NCBI RefSeq assembly: GCF_030252425.1
Contig: NZ_CP126994.1
Location: 744,001 to 808,000 of the forward strand
Source of the DNA: Acidisoma sp. PAMC 29798
GTDB lineage: Bacteria > Pseudomonadota > Alphaproteobacteria > Acetobacterales > Acetobacteraceae
Direction: 5' to 3'
Length of the DNA stretch: 64,000 bases
In this document: piece by piece, positions 43,281 through 50,943 of the stretch
Layout: each line of letters begins with the position of its first letter
Numbering within the stretch: position 1 is the stretch's first letter
The notes under the pieces: model-generated
The model's database searches: none
What the model was told of the DNA's origin: nothing
What the model saw: only the letters and a program-made list of their open reading frames with translations
Position numbers and translations under genes: made by a program

Positions 43281-44662
43281 GGAGCCACCTGTTGCCAAAG
43301 GGGTTGTGCGGCGCCAAGCGGCCCGGCAGGTCGATCCCAATGCATCGGCGCGCCCTCGATCGCAAGCGGTGCGCGCACGCGGCGAGCCGGGCCCCATGCG
43401 GTCTGCTCCACAGTCTCGTCCCAATCCGCATCGGTTTCGGTTTCCATGTCTTCACCGGATGGCGGTGCGCCACTGACGAGGAGAGCCGCCGTGCGTGCCA
43501 AGGAGGCGCGGGCCTCAAGACCCGCACCAGTGTCCAACCGCGCCGTCAACCCGCGCAAAACGGCGGCGGCCATCAGGTAGCCGGTCGCCTGATCCAGCGC
43601 CTGCACGGGCAAAGGGGTCGGCCGGTCGCGGCCCAGGCGGCGCATGCCGGCATCGGCGATGCCGGTGCTCATCTGCATCAGGCTGTCAAAGCCACGGCGG
43701 TCCCGCCATGGGCCGGTCCACCCATAGGCATCGAGGCTGACATCGATCAGCGTGGGATTGAGCCCCCGCCTGCGCGCGGCGCCGAAGCCGGAGGCGTCCA
43801 GCGCGCCGGGCCGATAGCCATGAACCAGCACATCCGTCTCCGCGATCAGCCGTTCGAGCATGGCGCGTCCCGCCGGTTCTCGCAGATCGAGAGGGGCGCA
43901 GCGTTTGCCGATTGTCACTTCCGGCGCCAGGGCGGGCTCGTCCCAGAAGGGCGGGTCGAGGCGCAGGACATCCGCGCCGTAGCCGGCGAGGAAGCGTGTG
44001 GCCACCGGCCCCGCGAGCACGCGTGTGAGATCAAGGACGCGGATACCGGCGAGCGGGCGCTTTGCATCGAAGGGCCATATCGGCTTCGGGCCGGACCCCA
44101 TGGCGGCGCGGTGCAGCAGCGGTTCGGCCGAGACGGCGCGGCCCTGCGGATGCGTCGCCCAATCCTCCAAAGCGCGCATTGTCGCGGCGCAGCCCCCTGC
44201 GGCGACGATGGCCGCTTCAAGATCATCGGCCTTCCAGCCTGCCGCGGCTTGTGTCACCGCCGTTTTTTCGCCCGCAACGCCGAGCACCGAAAGGGCCGCC
44301 GCGCGATGCGCCGGTGCATTGGTATGCAGCCTGATCCACGTGTCGCTCGCGGCGTAATCGCCCGCGATGGCATCCCAGGCACCCGGCGGGGACCAGCCTT
44401 CGGGGCGGAGCGATGTCGCGAACCAGATCGAGACCAAGCGGCGATCGACGATCACGCCGGGCATGCGCCCGCTGCGCGCGAAGACGAATTCTGCGACGGC
44501 CAGGCCGGCCGCACCGACCGACGCGGCGGCGAGATCGGTGACGGGAAAAACCGAGGGGAGGTCGCCCTGACCGGTGAAGGTGACGGCGGAGGGGGCATCG
44601 GGCGCGCCACCCAAGGCCTGCCAAACCTCGGGTAAAAAGGACGCAGCGTGACAAGATGTCAT
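43277..44662 (-). CDS. CoA transferase family III (CaiB/BaiF) protein
   Basis: A 461-residue protein whose second half matches class III CoA transferases: PLAGIRVLDLTRVLAGPVATRFLAGYGADVLR (cited as RVLDLTRVLAGPVATRF), then ADVLRLDPP and DLREPAGRAML. The catalytic aspartate region near the usual position reads RRGFDSLMQMSTGIAD. The first 190 residues are less typical and may be a degenerate second copy of the fold, as in two-domain members of the family. It leads a two-gene unit with the esterase. Acyl-CoA substrate unknown. Confidence 0.75.
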   Translation of the reverse strand: MTSCHAASFLPEVWQALGGAPDAPSAVTFTGQGDLPSVFPVTDLAAASVGAAGLAVAEFVFARSGRMPGVIVDRRLVSIWFATSLRPEGWSPPGAWDAIAGDYAASDTWIRLHTNAPAHRAAALSVLGVAGEKTAVTQAAAGWKADDLEAAIVAAGGCAATMRALEDWATHPQGRAVSAEPLLHRAAMGSGPKPIWPFDAKRPLAGIRVLDLTRVLAGPVATRFLAGYGADVLRLDPPFWDEPALAPEVTIGKRCAPLDLREPAGRAMLERLIAETDVLVHGYRPGALDASGFGAARRRGLNPTLIDVSLDAYGWTGPWRDRRGFDSLMQMSTGIADAGMRRLGRDRPTPLPVQALDQATGYLMAAAVLRGLTARLDTGAGLEARASLARTAALLVSGAPPSGEDMETETDADWDETVEQTAWGPARRVRAPLAIEGAPMHWDRPAGPLGAAQPLWQQVAP

Positions 44663-44748
44663 GGCTCTGCCTCGGTCGCTGGGCTTGCTGGTCGCGCGAC
44701 GGCGTTCCTTTAGTATGCCACACGCCCACAGGCGAGAAGGAGCGGCCG

Positions 44749-45402
44749 ATGATTAAGGTTCTGCGTGGGGTCGGGCTTGCCCTGATGGCGGTGATCGTCA
44801 TCGCCTTCGCGGTCGTCTCTGTGGGCGGTGGCAGCCTGCTGCCGAAATTGGAGCGGATGGCGGGGCTGGTGCCGGACGATAGTGGCGGTGGCACCGTGGC
44901 CGGCGCGTCCATCGGCGGCCCCTTCACCCTGACCAATGCGGCCACGGGCGCGACGGTCACGGACCAGACCTATCGGGGCCACTGGATGCTAGTCTATTTC
45001 GGCTACACCTTCTGCCCCGATGTCTGCCCGACCGACCTGCAGCGCATCTTCGCGGCCTTCAAGCTGATGGGGCCGAAGTCCGACAGCATCACACCGATCT
45101 TTGTCACGGTGGATCCTGCGCGTGACACGGCACCAGCGCTCGCGCGCTATGTCGCGCTGTTCAGCCCGAGGCTGATCGGCCTGACCGGCAGCCAGACGGC
45201 GATCGATTCCGTGGTCAGTGCCTATCGTGTTTATGTCTCGAAAGTGCCCGGTACGGCAGGGGCGCCCTATTTGGTGAACCACTCGGCCTTCATCTACCTG
45301 ATGAACCCAGAGGGAAATCTGGCCGGAATCTATCCGCCGGACACCAACGCCGCAGACCTCGCCCGCCTGCTCGGGCAGGCGGTCACGACGCCCGCGTCTT
45401 AA
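44749..45402 (+). CDS. SCO1/SenC family copper chaperone
   Basis: A 217-residue membrane-anchored thioredoxin-fold protein. One N-terminal helix (about residues 5-25) anchors it facing the periplasm. The copper ligands are Cys89 and Cys93 in TFCPDVCP and His178 in LVNHSAFIYL. Such proteins deliver copper to the CuA site of cytochrome c oxidase or act in thiol redox. ATG 44749 was chosen because AAGGAG lies seven bases upstream and the anchor helix follows directly. It stands alone here; no cytochrome c oxidase genes are in the window. Confidence 0.88.
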   Translation: MIKVLRGVGLALMAVIVIAFAVVSVGGGSLLPKLERMAGLVPDDSGGGTVAGASIGGPFTLTNAATGATVTDQTYRGHWMLVYFGYTFCPDVCPTDLQRIFAAFKLMGPKSDSITPIFVTVDPARDTAPALARYVALFSPRLIGLTGSQTAIDSVVSAYRVYVSKVPGTAGAPYLVNHSAFIYLMNPEGNLAGIYPPDTNAADLARLLGQAVTTPAS

Positions 45403-45429
45403 ACGCGAGCGTTGTTCTCAGCCGGACGA

Positions 45430-46569
45430 TCAGGCCGCCGGCTTTAGCACCACCTTGGTCCAACCGGCGTCGCGCTTATCGAAATGCTTGTACGCATCCG
45501 GAGCGTCATCGAGCGACAGCCGATGCGAGATGATCTTGGACGGCGTCGCCTTGCCGACCTGGATCAAGTCTCGCAACCGGCGGTTATAGGCCTTCACATT
45601 GGCCTGGCCGGTGCGGATCTGCTGGCCCTTGAACCAGAAGGCGCCGAAGTCGAAGGCCATCTTGCCTTCCTTCGCCAGGGCATCCTTCGCGCCCGGGTCC
45701 TGCGGGATGAAGACGCCGACAACACCAATGCCGCCCGTGGCCTTTGTCGAGGCGACGACACTGTTCATGGTGTAGGCATTTGCCTCGCGACCATGGCGAT
45801 CGCAGCACTGGTAGCCGACACATTCGCAGCCGCGATCGGTGCCGAGACCGTTGGTGTGGCTGAGGATCTCCTCGACCGGATCGCAGCGGCGCATATCGAC
45901 GGGAATGGCGCCCAACTGCTTGGCGAGATCGAGCCGGTCGTCATGCGCATCGACCACGAACACCCGAGCAGCCCCTTTGATCATAGCGGAATGCGCTGCC
46001 ATCAGGCCCACGGGGCCAGCGCCGTAAATGGCGACGGTCTCACCGGGGAGCAGACCCGCCAATTCGGTGGCGTGCCAACCGGTCGGGAAGATATCCGAGA
46101 GCATGACATAATCGTCCTGCTTCTCCTCGGCGTCGTCGGGCAGCGACAGGCAGTTGAAGTCCGCATAGGGCACGCGCAGAAGCTCGGCCTGGCCGCCTTC
46201 ATAGGGTCCCATTTCGGCGAAGCCATAGGCGGCGCCCGCTGTGCCGGGATTGCAGGTCAGGCAATAGCCCGTCAGGCCGCGCTCGCAGTTCTCGCAAAAG
46301 CCGCAGCCGATGTTGAAGGGCAAGCACACCCAGTCACCCTTTTTGATCCGGTCCACGCCGGGTCCAACCTCGACGACCTGGCCAAGATTTTCGTGGCCCA
46401 GGACGCGGCCTTTCTCGAAGCTCGTCCGACCCTCATACATATGCAGATCAGAGCCGCAGATGTTCGTGGTGGTCATCCGCACCACGGCATCGGTGGGCTT
46501 TTCGATCTTCGCGTCCGGCACCTTGGCGACTTTGACGTCGCGCGGCCCATTGTAGATTACTGCTTTCAT
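45430..46569 (-). CDS. fdhA: Glutathione-independent formaldehyde dehydrogenase (zinc MDR)
   Basis: A 379-residue zinc alcohol-dehydrogenase-like enzyme of the formaldehyde dehydrogenase/dismutase group. The catalytic zinc site is in NICGSDLHMYEG and GHENLG; the structural zinc cysteines in CGFCENCERGLTGYC; the NAD motif is IYGAGPVGLMAAHSA. The long loop CVGYQCCDRHGREANAY followed by a Gly/Val-rich segment is typical of this group, which keeps NAD tightly bound. ATG 46569 was chosen for its GGAG (46579-46576) and because MKAVIYNG is the family start. A structured leader lies upstream. It probably detoxifies formaldehyde; other aldehydes are possible. Confidence 0.87.
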   Translation of the reverse strand: MKAVIYNGPRDVKVAKVPDAKIEKPTDAVVRMTTTNICGSDLHMYEGRTSFEKGRVLGHENLGQVVEVGPGVDRIKKGDWVCLPFNIGCGFCENCERGLTGYCLTCNPGTAGAAYGFAEMGPYEGGQAELLRVPYADFNCLSLPDDAEEKQDDYVMLSDIFPTGWHATELAGLLPGETVAIYGAGPVGLMAAHSAMIKGAARVFVVDAHDDRLDLAKQLGAIPVDMRRCDPVEEILSHTNGLGTDRGCECVGYQCCDRHGREANAYTMNSVVASTKATGGIGVVGVFIPQDPGAKDALAKEGKMAFDFGAFWFKGQQIRTGQANVKAYNRRLRDLIQVGKATPSKIISHRLSLDDAPDAYKHFDKRDAGWTKVVLKPAA

Positions 46570-46588
46570 ACGGCGCTCCAATTCCAAA

Positions 46589-46668
46589 TGCCGTGCCTCA
46601 AGACACGGCACCCCGCACATGGCGGGGAGGGGCGACGGTTACAGCCGTGGGATTGAGGGGATGTCGCC
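46589..46668 (-). promoter_or_regulatory. Structured leader with three hairpins upstream of fdhA
   Basis: Read on the minus strand there are, in order: stem GGCGAC (46668-46663) with GTCGCC (46636-46631); a competing ACGG (46648-46645)/CCGT (46638-46635) hairpin that shares two bases with the first; stem CCCCGC/GCGGGG (46627-46611); and stem TGCCGTG/CACGGCA (46610-46589). The fdhA ATG follows 19 bases later. The crowding of perfect stems suggests a regulatory RNA leader. A decayed insertion-sequence end is another possibility. Confidence 0.5.
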
Positions 46669-46702
46669 TTCGTGACTGATTGCACTTGGATCGGCTGCGT
46701 TG

Positions 46703-47428
46703 TTAGCGCAATGCGAGGGAGTCGCCTTGCCTGAGAACGGCCTCGGCCGCGTCGGTGTAATGCGCGTCCTCATGCAGGATGAGGCCGGGAAGCATCCGGA
46801 AATCACCACGCGCGCCGTGGATCGCCTGGATCAGCAGGATGCGAGACTCTCGCCCGGCCCTCGGCCAGAGCGGGAACAGCACCCCGGCGCCGCAGCCCGC
46901 GACCGCCAGGGCGGCCAAGGTTTCGGGGAGGGCACGCGGCGGCACGACAAGCGTCAGCGTCCCGCGCGGGCGCAGCAGGCGTGCCATCGCGGCAATCCAT
47001 TGGGTCGCGAGGCCCGGTTCCGCCATTTTGGCGCGGTGCCGCAAGGCGTCCTCGGGCAGGGACCCCGCTGCATCATGCCAGGGCGGGTTCGCCATCGCAT
47101 GGTCGAACGGCGTGTCGGTTGCAGGTTGGGCAAGAATATCGCCGGTTCGCACGAACAAGTGGCTCGGGTCGTTTCGCCCAAAATTGATCGTGGCGATGGC
47201 GGCCATGGCGGGCTCGATTTCGATGCCGACCCCCGTGATGCCTGGAACACGGCGGGAAAGGCATAGCAGCCCCGCGCCAGCGCCCGTTCCCGCTTCTAGA
47301 ACCCGGTCGCCAGGCCTTGCCGGGATCGCTGCCGCCATGAAGATCGGCTCGATGCCTGTGCGATAGCCGTCGACAGGCTGCGCATAGGGCACGGCGCCGC
47401 CCAGAAGGTGGCCTTCGGTCACATCCAA
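46703..47428 (-). CDS. TrmN6-like class I SAM methyltransferase
   Basis: A methyltransferase of about 241 residues resembling tRNA1(Val) adenine-N6 methyltransferases. The opening TEGHLLGGAVPYAQPVDGYRTG matches the family start (cited as LLGGAVPYAQPVDGYRTG). The SAM motif is VLEAGTGAGAGLLCL, and the catalytic N-P-P-W lies in MANPPWHD. The start is uncertain: TTG 47428 is preferred because GGGAGG lies seven bases upstream, but TTG 47497 or GTG 47422 are in frame. Divergent from the prenyltransferase gene; such pairing of a TrmN6-like gene with octaprenyl diphosphate synthase is common in alphaproteobacteria. Confidence 0.78.
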   Translation of the reverse strand: MDVTEGHLLGGAVPYAQPVDGYRTGIEPIFMAAAIPARPGDRVLEAGTGAGAGLLCLSRRVPGITGVGIEIEPAMAAIATINFGRNDPSHLFVRTGDILAQPATDTPFDHAMANPPWHDAAGSLPEDALRHRAKMAEPGLATQWIAAMARLLRPRGTLTLVVPPRALPETLAALAVAGCGAGVLFPLWPRAGRESRILLIQAIHGARGDFRMLPGLILHEDAHYTDAAEAVLRQGDSLALR

Positions 47429-47545
47429 ACCCAAGCCTCCCCTTGCCCCCGGTAGCGATATCGATCGTTTTGTGCGATGCCCCTCGCGGTCGCACAATGA
47501 CCGTGCTTCTTACCCGCGTCTTATCACCGCAAGAAGGGTTCCAGC

Positions 47546-48574
47546 TTGGGTGTGCTCACCAGCGTGACGTCTTCGCCCACAGAGTCCGCCGCCCCGGATG
47601 CCCTCGCCGTGCTGCTGGCCTTGCTGGAGCCCGATATGGCCGCCTGTGGCCGCGCCATCGTGGCGCGCATGGACAGCCCTGTCGCGCTTATTCCCCAACT
47701 CGCTGCGCATATCGTGGCGGCCGGCGGAAAGCGCCTGCGTCCCCTCTTGACCCTGGCGGCGGCGCGGATGTGTGGCTACGCGGACGGAGACCGGCACGTG
47801 AACCTCGCGGCCTGCGTCGAATTCATCCACACCGCGACCCTGCTGCATGACGATGTGGTCGATCAAAGCATGCTTCGTCGCGGCATGGCCTCAGCCAACT
47901 CGGTCTTCGACAACAAGGCGCCCGTTCTGGTGGGTGATTTCATGTTCACCCGCGCCTTCCAGTTGATGATCGAGGACGGTTCGCTGCATGTGCTGCGCAT
48001 CCTGTCCCACGCATCCGCCACCATTGCCGAGGGCGAGGTGCTTCAACTCGTGACCCAGCATGACCTGACGACGACGGAGGAGAAATATCTCGAAGTCGTG
48101 CGCGGCAAGACTGCCGCCCTGTTCGCGGCGGCGGCGCAGGTCGGCGCCGTGGTCGCCGGCCGGCCCGAGGCCGAGGAGCGGGCGCTGGCGGAATACGGCC
48201 ATAGCCTCGGCATCGCCTTTCAGCTGGTGGATGACGCCCTGGATTACGTCGCCGATGAGGCGGTGCTGGGGAAAACGGTGGGCGACGATTTCCGCGAGGG
48301 CAAGATCACCCTGCCCATCCTCATTGCCTATCAAAAAGGCAGCGCGGAGGAGCGGCGCTTCTGGGCCAGGACCTTGGAAGACGGCGACCAGTCCGATGCG
48401 GATTTCTCCCACGCCATGGAATTGCTGGGTCGTCATGGCGCCATCGACGCCACACTGGTGCGGGCCGGCCAATTCGTGCGCCAAGCGCAGGAGTCACTGA
48501 GCCTCTTTCCGCCCTCCGCCCTGCGGCAGGCGTTGATCGACGTCGGGACCTATACCATCAGCCGCGCGCATTGA
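47546..48574 (+). CDS. ispB: Polyprenyl (octaprenyl-type) diphosphate synthase
   Basis: A 342-residue trans-isoprenyl diphosphate synthase that makes the side chain of ubiquinone. Both aspartate-rich motifs are present: LLHDDVVDQS (FARM) and QLVDDALDYV (SARM), as well as AAGGKRLRPLLTLAAARM near residue 60. Length fits IspB/SdsA/DdsA; chain length cannot be read. The start is TTG at 47546 with AAGAAGG eight bases upstream; a GTG at 47552 is an alternative. It begins close to the divergent methyltransferase gene. Confidence 0.88.
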   Translation: MGVLTSVTSSPTESAAPDALAVLLALLEPDMAACGRAIVARMDSPVALIPQLAAHIVAAGGKRLRPLLTLAAARMCGYADGDRHVNLAACVEFIHTATLLHDDVVDQSMLRRGMASANSVFDNKAPVLVGDFMFTRAFQLMIEDGSLHVLRILSHASATIAEGEVLQLVTQHDLTTTEEKYLEVVRGKTAALFAAAAQVGAVVAGRPEAEERALAEYGHSLGIAFQLVDDALDYVADEAVLGKTVGDDFREGKITLPILIAYQKGSAEERRFWARTLEDGDQSDADFSHAMELLGRHGAIDATLVRAGQFVRQAQESLSLFPPSALRQALIDVGTYTISRAH

Positions 48575-48631
48575 CGGCGGCCCATACCGGACCCACCTTC
48601 CGCTCACGATAACGGCAGAAGGAAACCCGAC

Positions 48632-49135
48632 ATGGCAGACGGCACGATCCATAATCACAAGACGAAGAACAACCTCGACGGCAATGCTAAGAAGGTGTCG
48701 ATCGACATTCTGAACGCGCGTCTGGCGGATACCATCGATCTCGCTTTGATCACGAAGCAGGCCCATTGGAACCTCAAAGGTCCGCGCTTCATCATGATCC
48801 ATGAGCTGCTGGATAACTTTCGCGATCAGATCGACGAGCATGTCGACACGATGGCCGAGCGTATCGCTCAGCTCGGCGGCACGGCCCTGGGCACCACCCA
48901 AGCCGTCGACAAGGCCACGACCGTGAAGCCCTATCCGCTCGACCTCTACAAGATCGAGGACCATCTCGCGGCGTTGATTGAGCGCTACGCAACGGTCGCC
49001 AATGCCGCCCGCAAGGCGATTGACGACACTGACGAAGCCGGTGACGCGGATACCGCCGATATCTTCACGGCAGCGTCACGCGATCTCGACAAGGCACTCT
49101 GGTTCCTGGAAGCCCATGTGCAGGAGCCGGCGTAA
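48632..49135 (+). CDS. dps: Dps-family ferritin-like DNA protection protein
   Basis: A 167-residue Dps protein, a dodecamer that oxidises and stores iron and shields DNA in stationary phase or oxidative stress. The inter-subunit ferroxidase site is present: His and Trp in TKQAHWNLKGP, and Asp/Glu in FRDQIDEHVDTMAERI. The N-terminus is Lys- and Asn-rich (HNHKTKNNLDGNAKK), fitting a DNA-binding tail. It has its own AGAAGGAAA upstream and is followed by a strong hairpin at 49168-49201. Confidence 0.92.
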   Translation: MADGTIHNHKTKNNLDGNAKKVSIDILNARLADTIDLALITKQAHWNLKGPRFIMIHELLDNFRDQIDEHVDTMAERIAQLGGTALGTTQAVDKATTVKPYPLDLYKIEDHLAALIERYATVANAARKAIDDTDEAGDADTADIFTAASRDLDKALWFLEAHVQEPA

Positions 49136-49167
49136 GACCGCCTGCTAACGAAAATGTAGACTGTTAA

Positions 49168-49201
49168 CGAGACGGCCCCGCTGGGCAGCGGGGCCGTCTC
49201 G
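49168..49201. terminator. Strong GC hairpin after dps
   Basis: A perfect 15-base stem, CGAGACGGCCCCGCT (49168-49182) with AGCGGGGCCGTCTCG (49187-49201), and a 4-base loop GGGC. It lies 33 bases after the dps stop and 17 bases before the ATG of the second cydD. No T-run follows, so termination may need Rho or the stem may stabilise the dps mRNA. Confidence 0.7.
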
Positions 49202-49218
49202 CGCTATGCCCAATCCCG

Positions 49219-50943
49219 ATGGATTCCTCGAAAAAAGCGGTCAGTGCGTGGTTGCGTCAGCAGGGTGACATCGGTCGCCGTGTCGCGGCCGGCGCCATTG
49301 CATTCGGACTTCTCGGCGCCCTTTTCGGCATCATCCAGGCGGCTGCAGCAGCTGATCTTCTGCGCGCCCTCATTCTTCCGAGAGACCAACCGGTTGTCGT
49401 CGCCGCGCTCATTTTCGCGCTCAGTGCGATCGCGCGCGCGACACTGGGCATCATGGCCGACACCGCGAGCTTCGCTGCCGGTGCCGCAGGTCGCCGGCGG
49501 TTGCGCAGCGAAGTCATGGCGCGGTTGCTCTCGGTTGGGCCGAGCCTGCTCCGGCAGGGCCACAGCGCGCAGCTGGCCGGCATCGTCGTCGATCGGATCG
49601 AAGCGCTGGACGGGCTCTTTGCGCGCTGGATCCCCAGCGCCTTCCTGGCTGTCGCCGCCCCCTTGCTCATCGTCATTGCCGCCGCCATCGCCGATCCGTT
49701 TTCGGCGCTGATTTTGGGTCTGTGCGGCCTCTTCGTGCCCGTCGGCATGGCCGTCGCAGGCATCGGCGCCGCCGTGGCGTCGCGGTCCCAGATGACCGCG
49801 ATGATGCGGCTCCAGGCCCGCTTCGTGGACCGGATGCGGGGCATCGGCACCATCGTGCTGGCTGGCCGCGCCGACGCTGAAGCCGCGTCCCTTGGTGTCG
49901 CGGCGGATGAGTTGCGGCGGCGCACGATGCGCGTGCTGCGCGTCGCCTTCCTGTCCTCGGCCGCGCTCGACTGTGCCGCGGCGCTGGCCCTTGTGGTCAT
50001 CGCCATCCAGCAGGGCGTTCTGCTGCTCCATGCCCCCAGCGGATCGGCCGAAACGGGCGCGCAGGCCGGCCGGGCCCTGTTCCTGCTGCTGCTGGTGCCG
50101 GAATTCTTTGCGCCGCTGCGCAACTTCGCCCTCGCCTATCAGGACCGCTCAAGCGGGGTTGCAGCGGCGGAGGCCCTGATTGCGCTGCCGGCCGCCGATC
50201 ATGACGCGGCGTCGATCCTGGCCGAACCGCCGGCGGCCGCGCCGACCACGGTGGCCGCGCATGGCATCGGTGTGGCCTTCGAGGATGTACATCTGACCTG
50301 GGACAAGGGCCGCGGCCCGGCGTTGGACGGCATCAGCTTTCGCCTGCCGGCGGGTGGCTGCCTTATCCTCGCAGGGCCGTCGGGCGCTGGGAAATCGACG
50401 GTCATCGAAATCCTGCTCGGCTTCGTGCGGCCCGATAGCGGGCGCGTCATGCTCAACGGCATGGATATCGCCAGCATCGTGCCACAGGCGTTGTCGCGAC
50501 TGACAGCCTGGATCGGCCAGAAGCCGGTGCTGTTCGCGGCCTCCATCCGCGACAATATCCGCTTTGCGCGGCCTGAGGCGAGCGGCAGTGAGTTCGAGGA
50601 AGCGGTCCGCATGGCGAGCGTCGAAAGCTTCGTCGCCGACTTGCCCCAAGGGTTGGACACGATGATCGGCGAGGGCGGCTACGGCCTGTCCGGCGGGCAG
50701 GCGCAACGCATCGCCATCGCCCGCGCCTTTCTGAAGAACGCCCCGTTATTGTTGCTGGACGAACCGACGGCCCATCTCGACCCGGCGACCGAAGCGGAAG
50801 TCTTTGAAAGCCTGCGGCGCCTCGCGGTTGGGCGCACCGTGGTGATGGCGAGCCATTCGGCCCAGGCCCATCTTCTCAGTGGACGGCGGCTGAACATGGC
50901 CAACGGGCGCTTGCTGCCCACCGACCAGCGCGGCGTCGCGTGA
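49219..50943 (+). CDS. CydD-type ABC exporter subunit (copy 2)
   Basis: A 574-residue half-transporter of the CydD type, the second in this window. The membrane domain contains RFVDRMRGIGTIVLAGRADA and VAADELRRRTMRVLRVAFLS, the latter nearly shared with copy 1 (VAADELRRRTMGVLRIAFIS). The ATPase domain has Walker A LAGPSGAGKSTVIE, signature GLSGGQAQRIAIARAF and Walker B LLLLDEPTAHLD. It overlaps the CydC-type gene by ATGA. It is not next to oxidase genes, so it may export thiols for another purpose. No clear Shine-Dalgarno precedes ATG 49219. Confidence 0.83.
   Translation: MDSSKKAVSAWLRQQGDIGRRVAAGAIAFGLLGALFGIIQAAAAADLLRALILPRDQPVVVAALIFALSAIARATLGIMADTASFAAGAAGRRRLRSEVMARLLSVGPSLLRQGHSAQLAGIVVDRIEALDGLFARWIPSAFLAVAAPLLIVIAAAIADPFSALILGLCGLFVPVGMAVAGIGAAVASRSQMTAMMRLQARFVDRMRGIGTIVLAGRADAEAASLGVAADELRRRTMRVLRVAFLSSAALDCAAALALVVIAIQQGVLLLHAPSGSAETGAQAGRALFLLLLVPEFFAPLRNFALAYQDRSSGVAAAEALIALPAADHDAASILAEPPAAAPTTVAAHGIGVAFEDVHLTWDKGRGPALDGISFRLPAGGCLILAGPSGAGKSTVIEILLGFVRPDSGRVMLNGMDIASIVPQALSRLTAWIGQKPVLFAASIRDNIRFARPEASGSEFEEAVRMASVESFVADLPQGLDTMIGEGGYGLSGGQAQRIAIARAFLKNAPLLLLDEPTAHLDPATEAEVFESLRRLAVGRTVVMASHSAQAHLLSGRRLNMANGRLLPTDQRGVA

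Noticed and set aside
43292-44635. 447-codon plus-strand frame opposite the CoA transferase
   Set aside because: Antisense frame with Arg/Gly/His bias; the CaiB-type motif on the minus strand supports the real gene.
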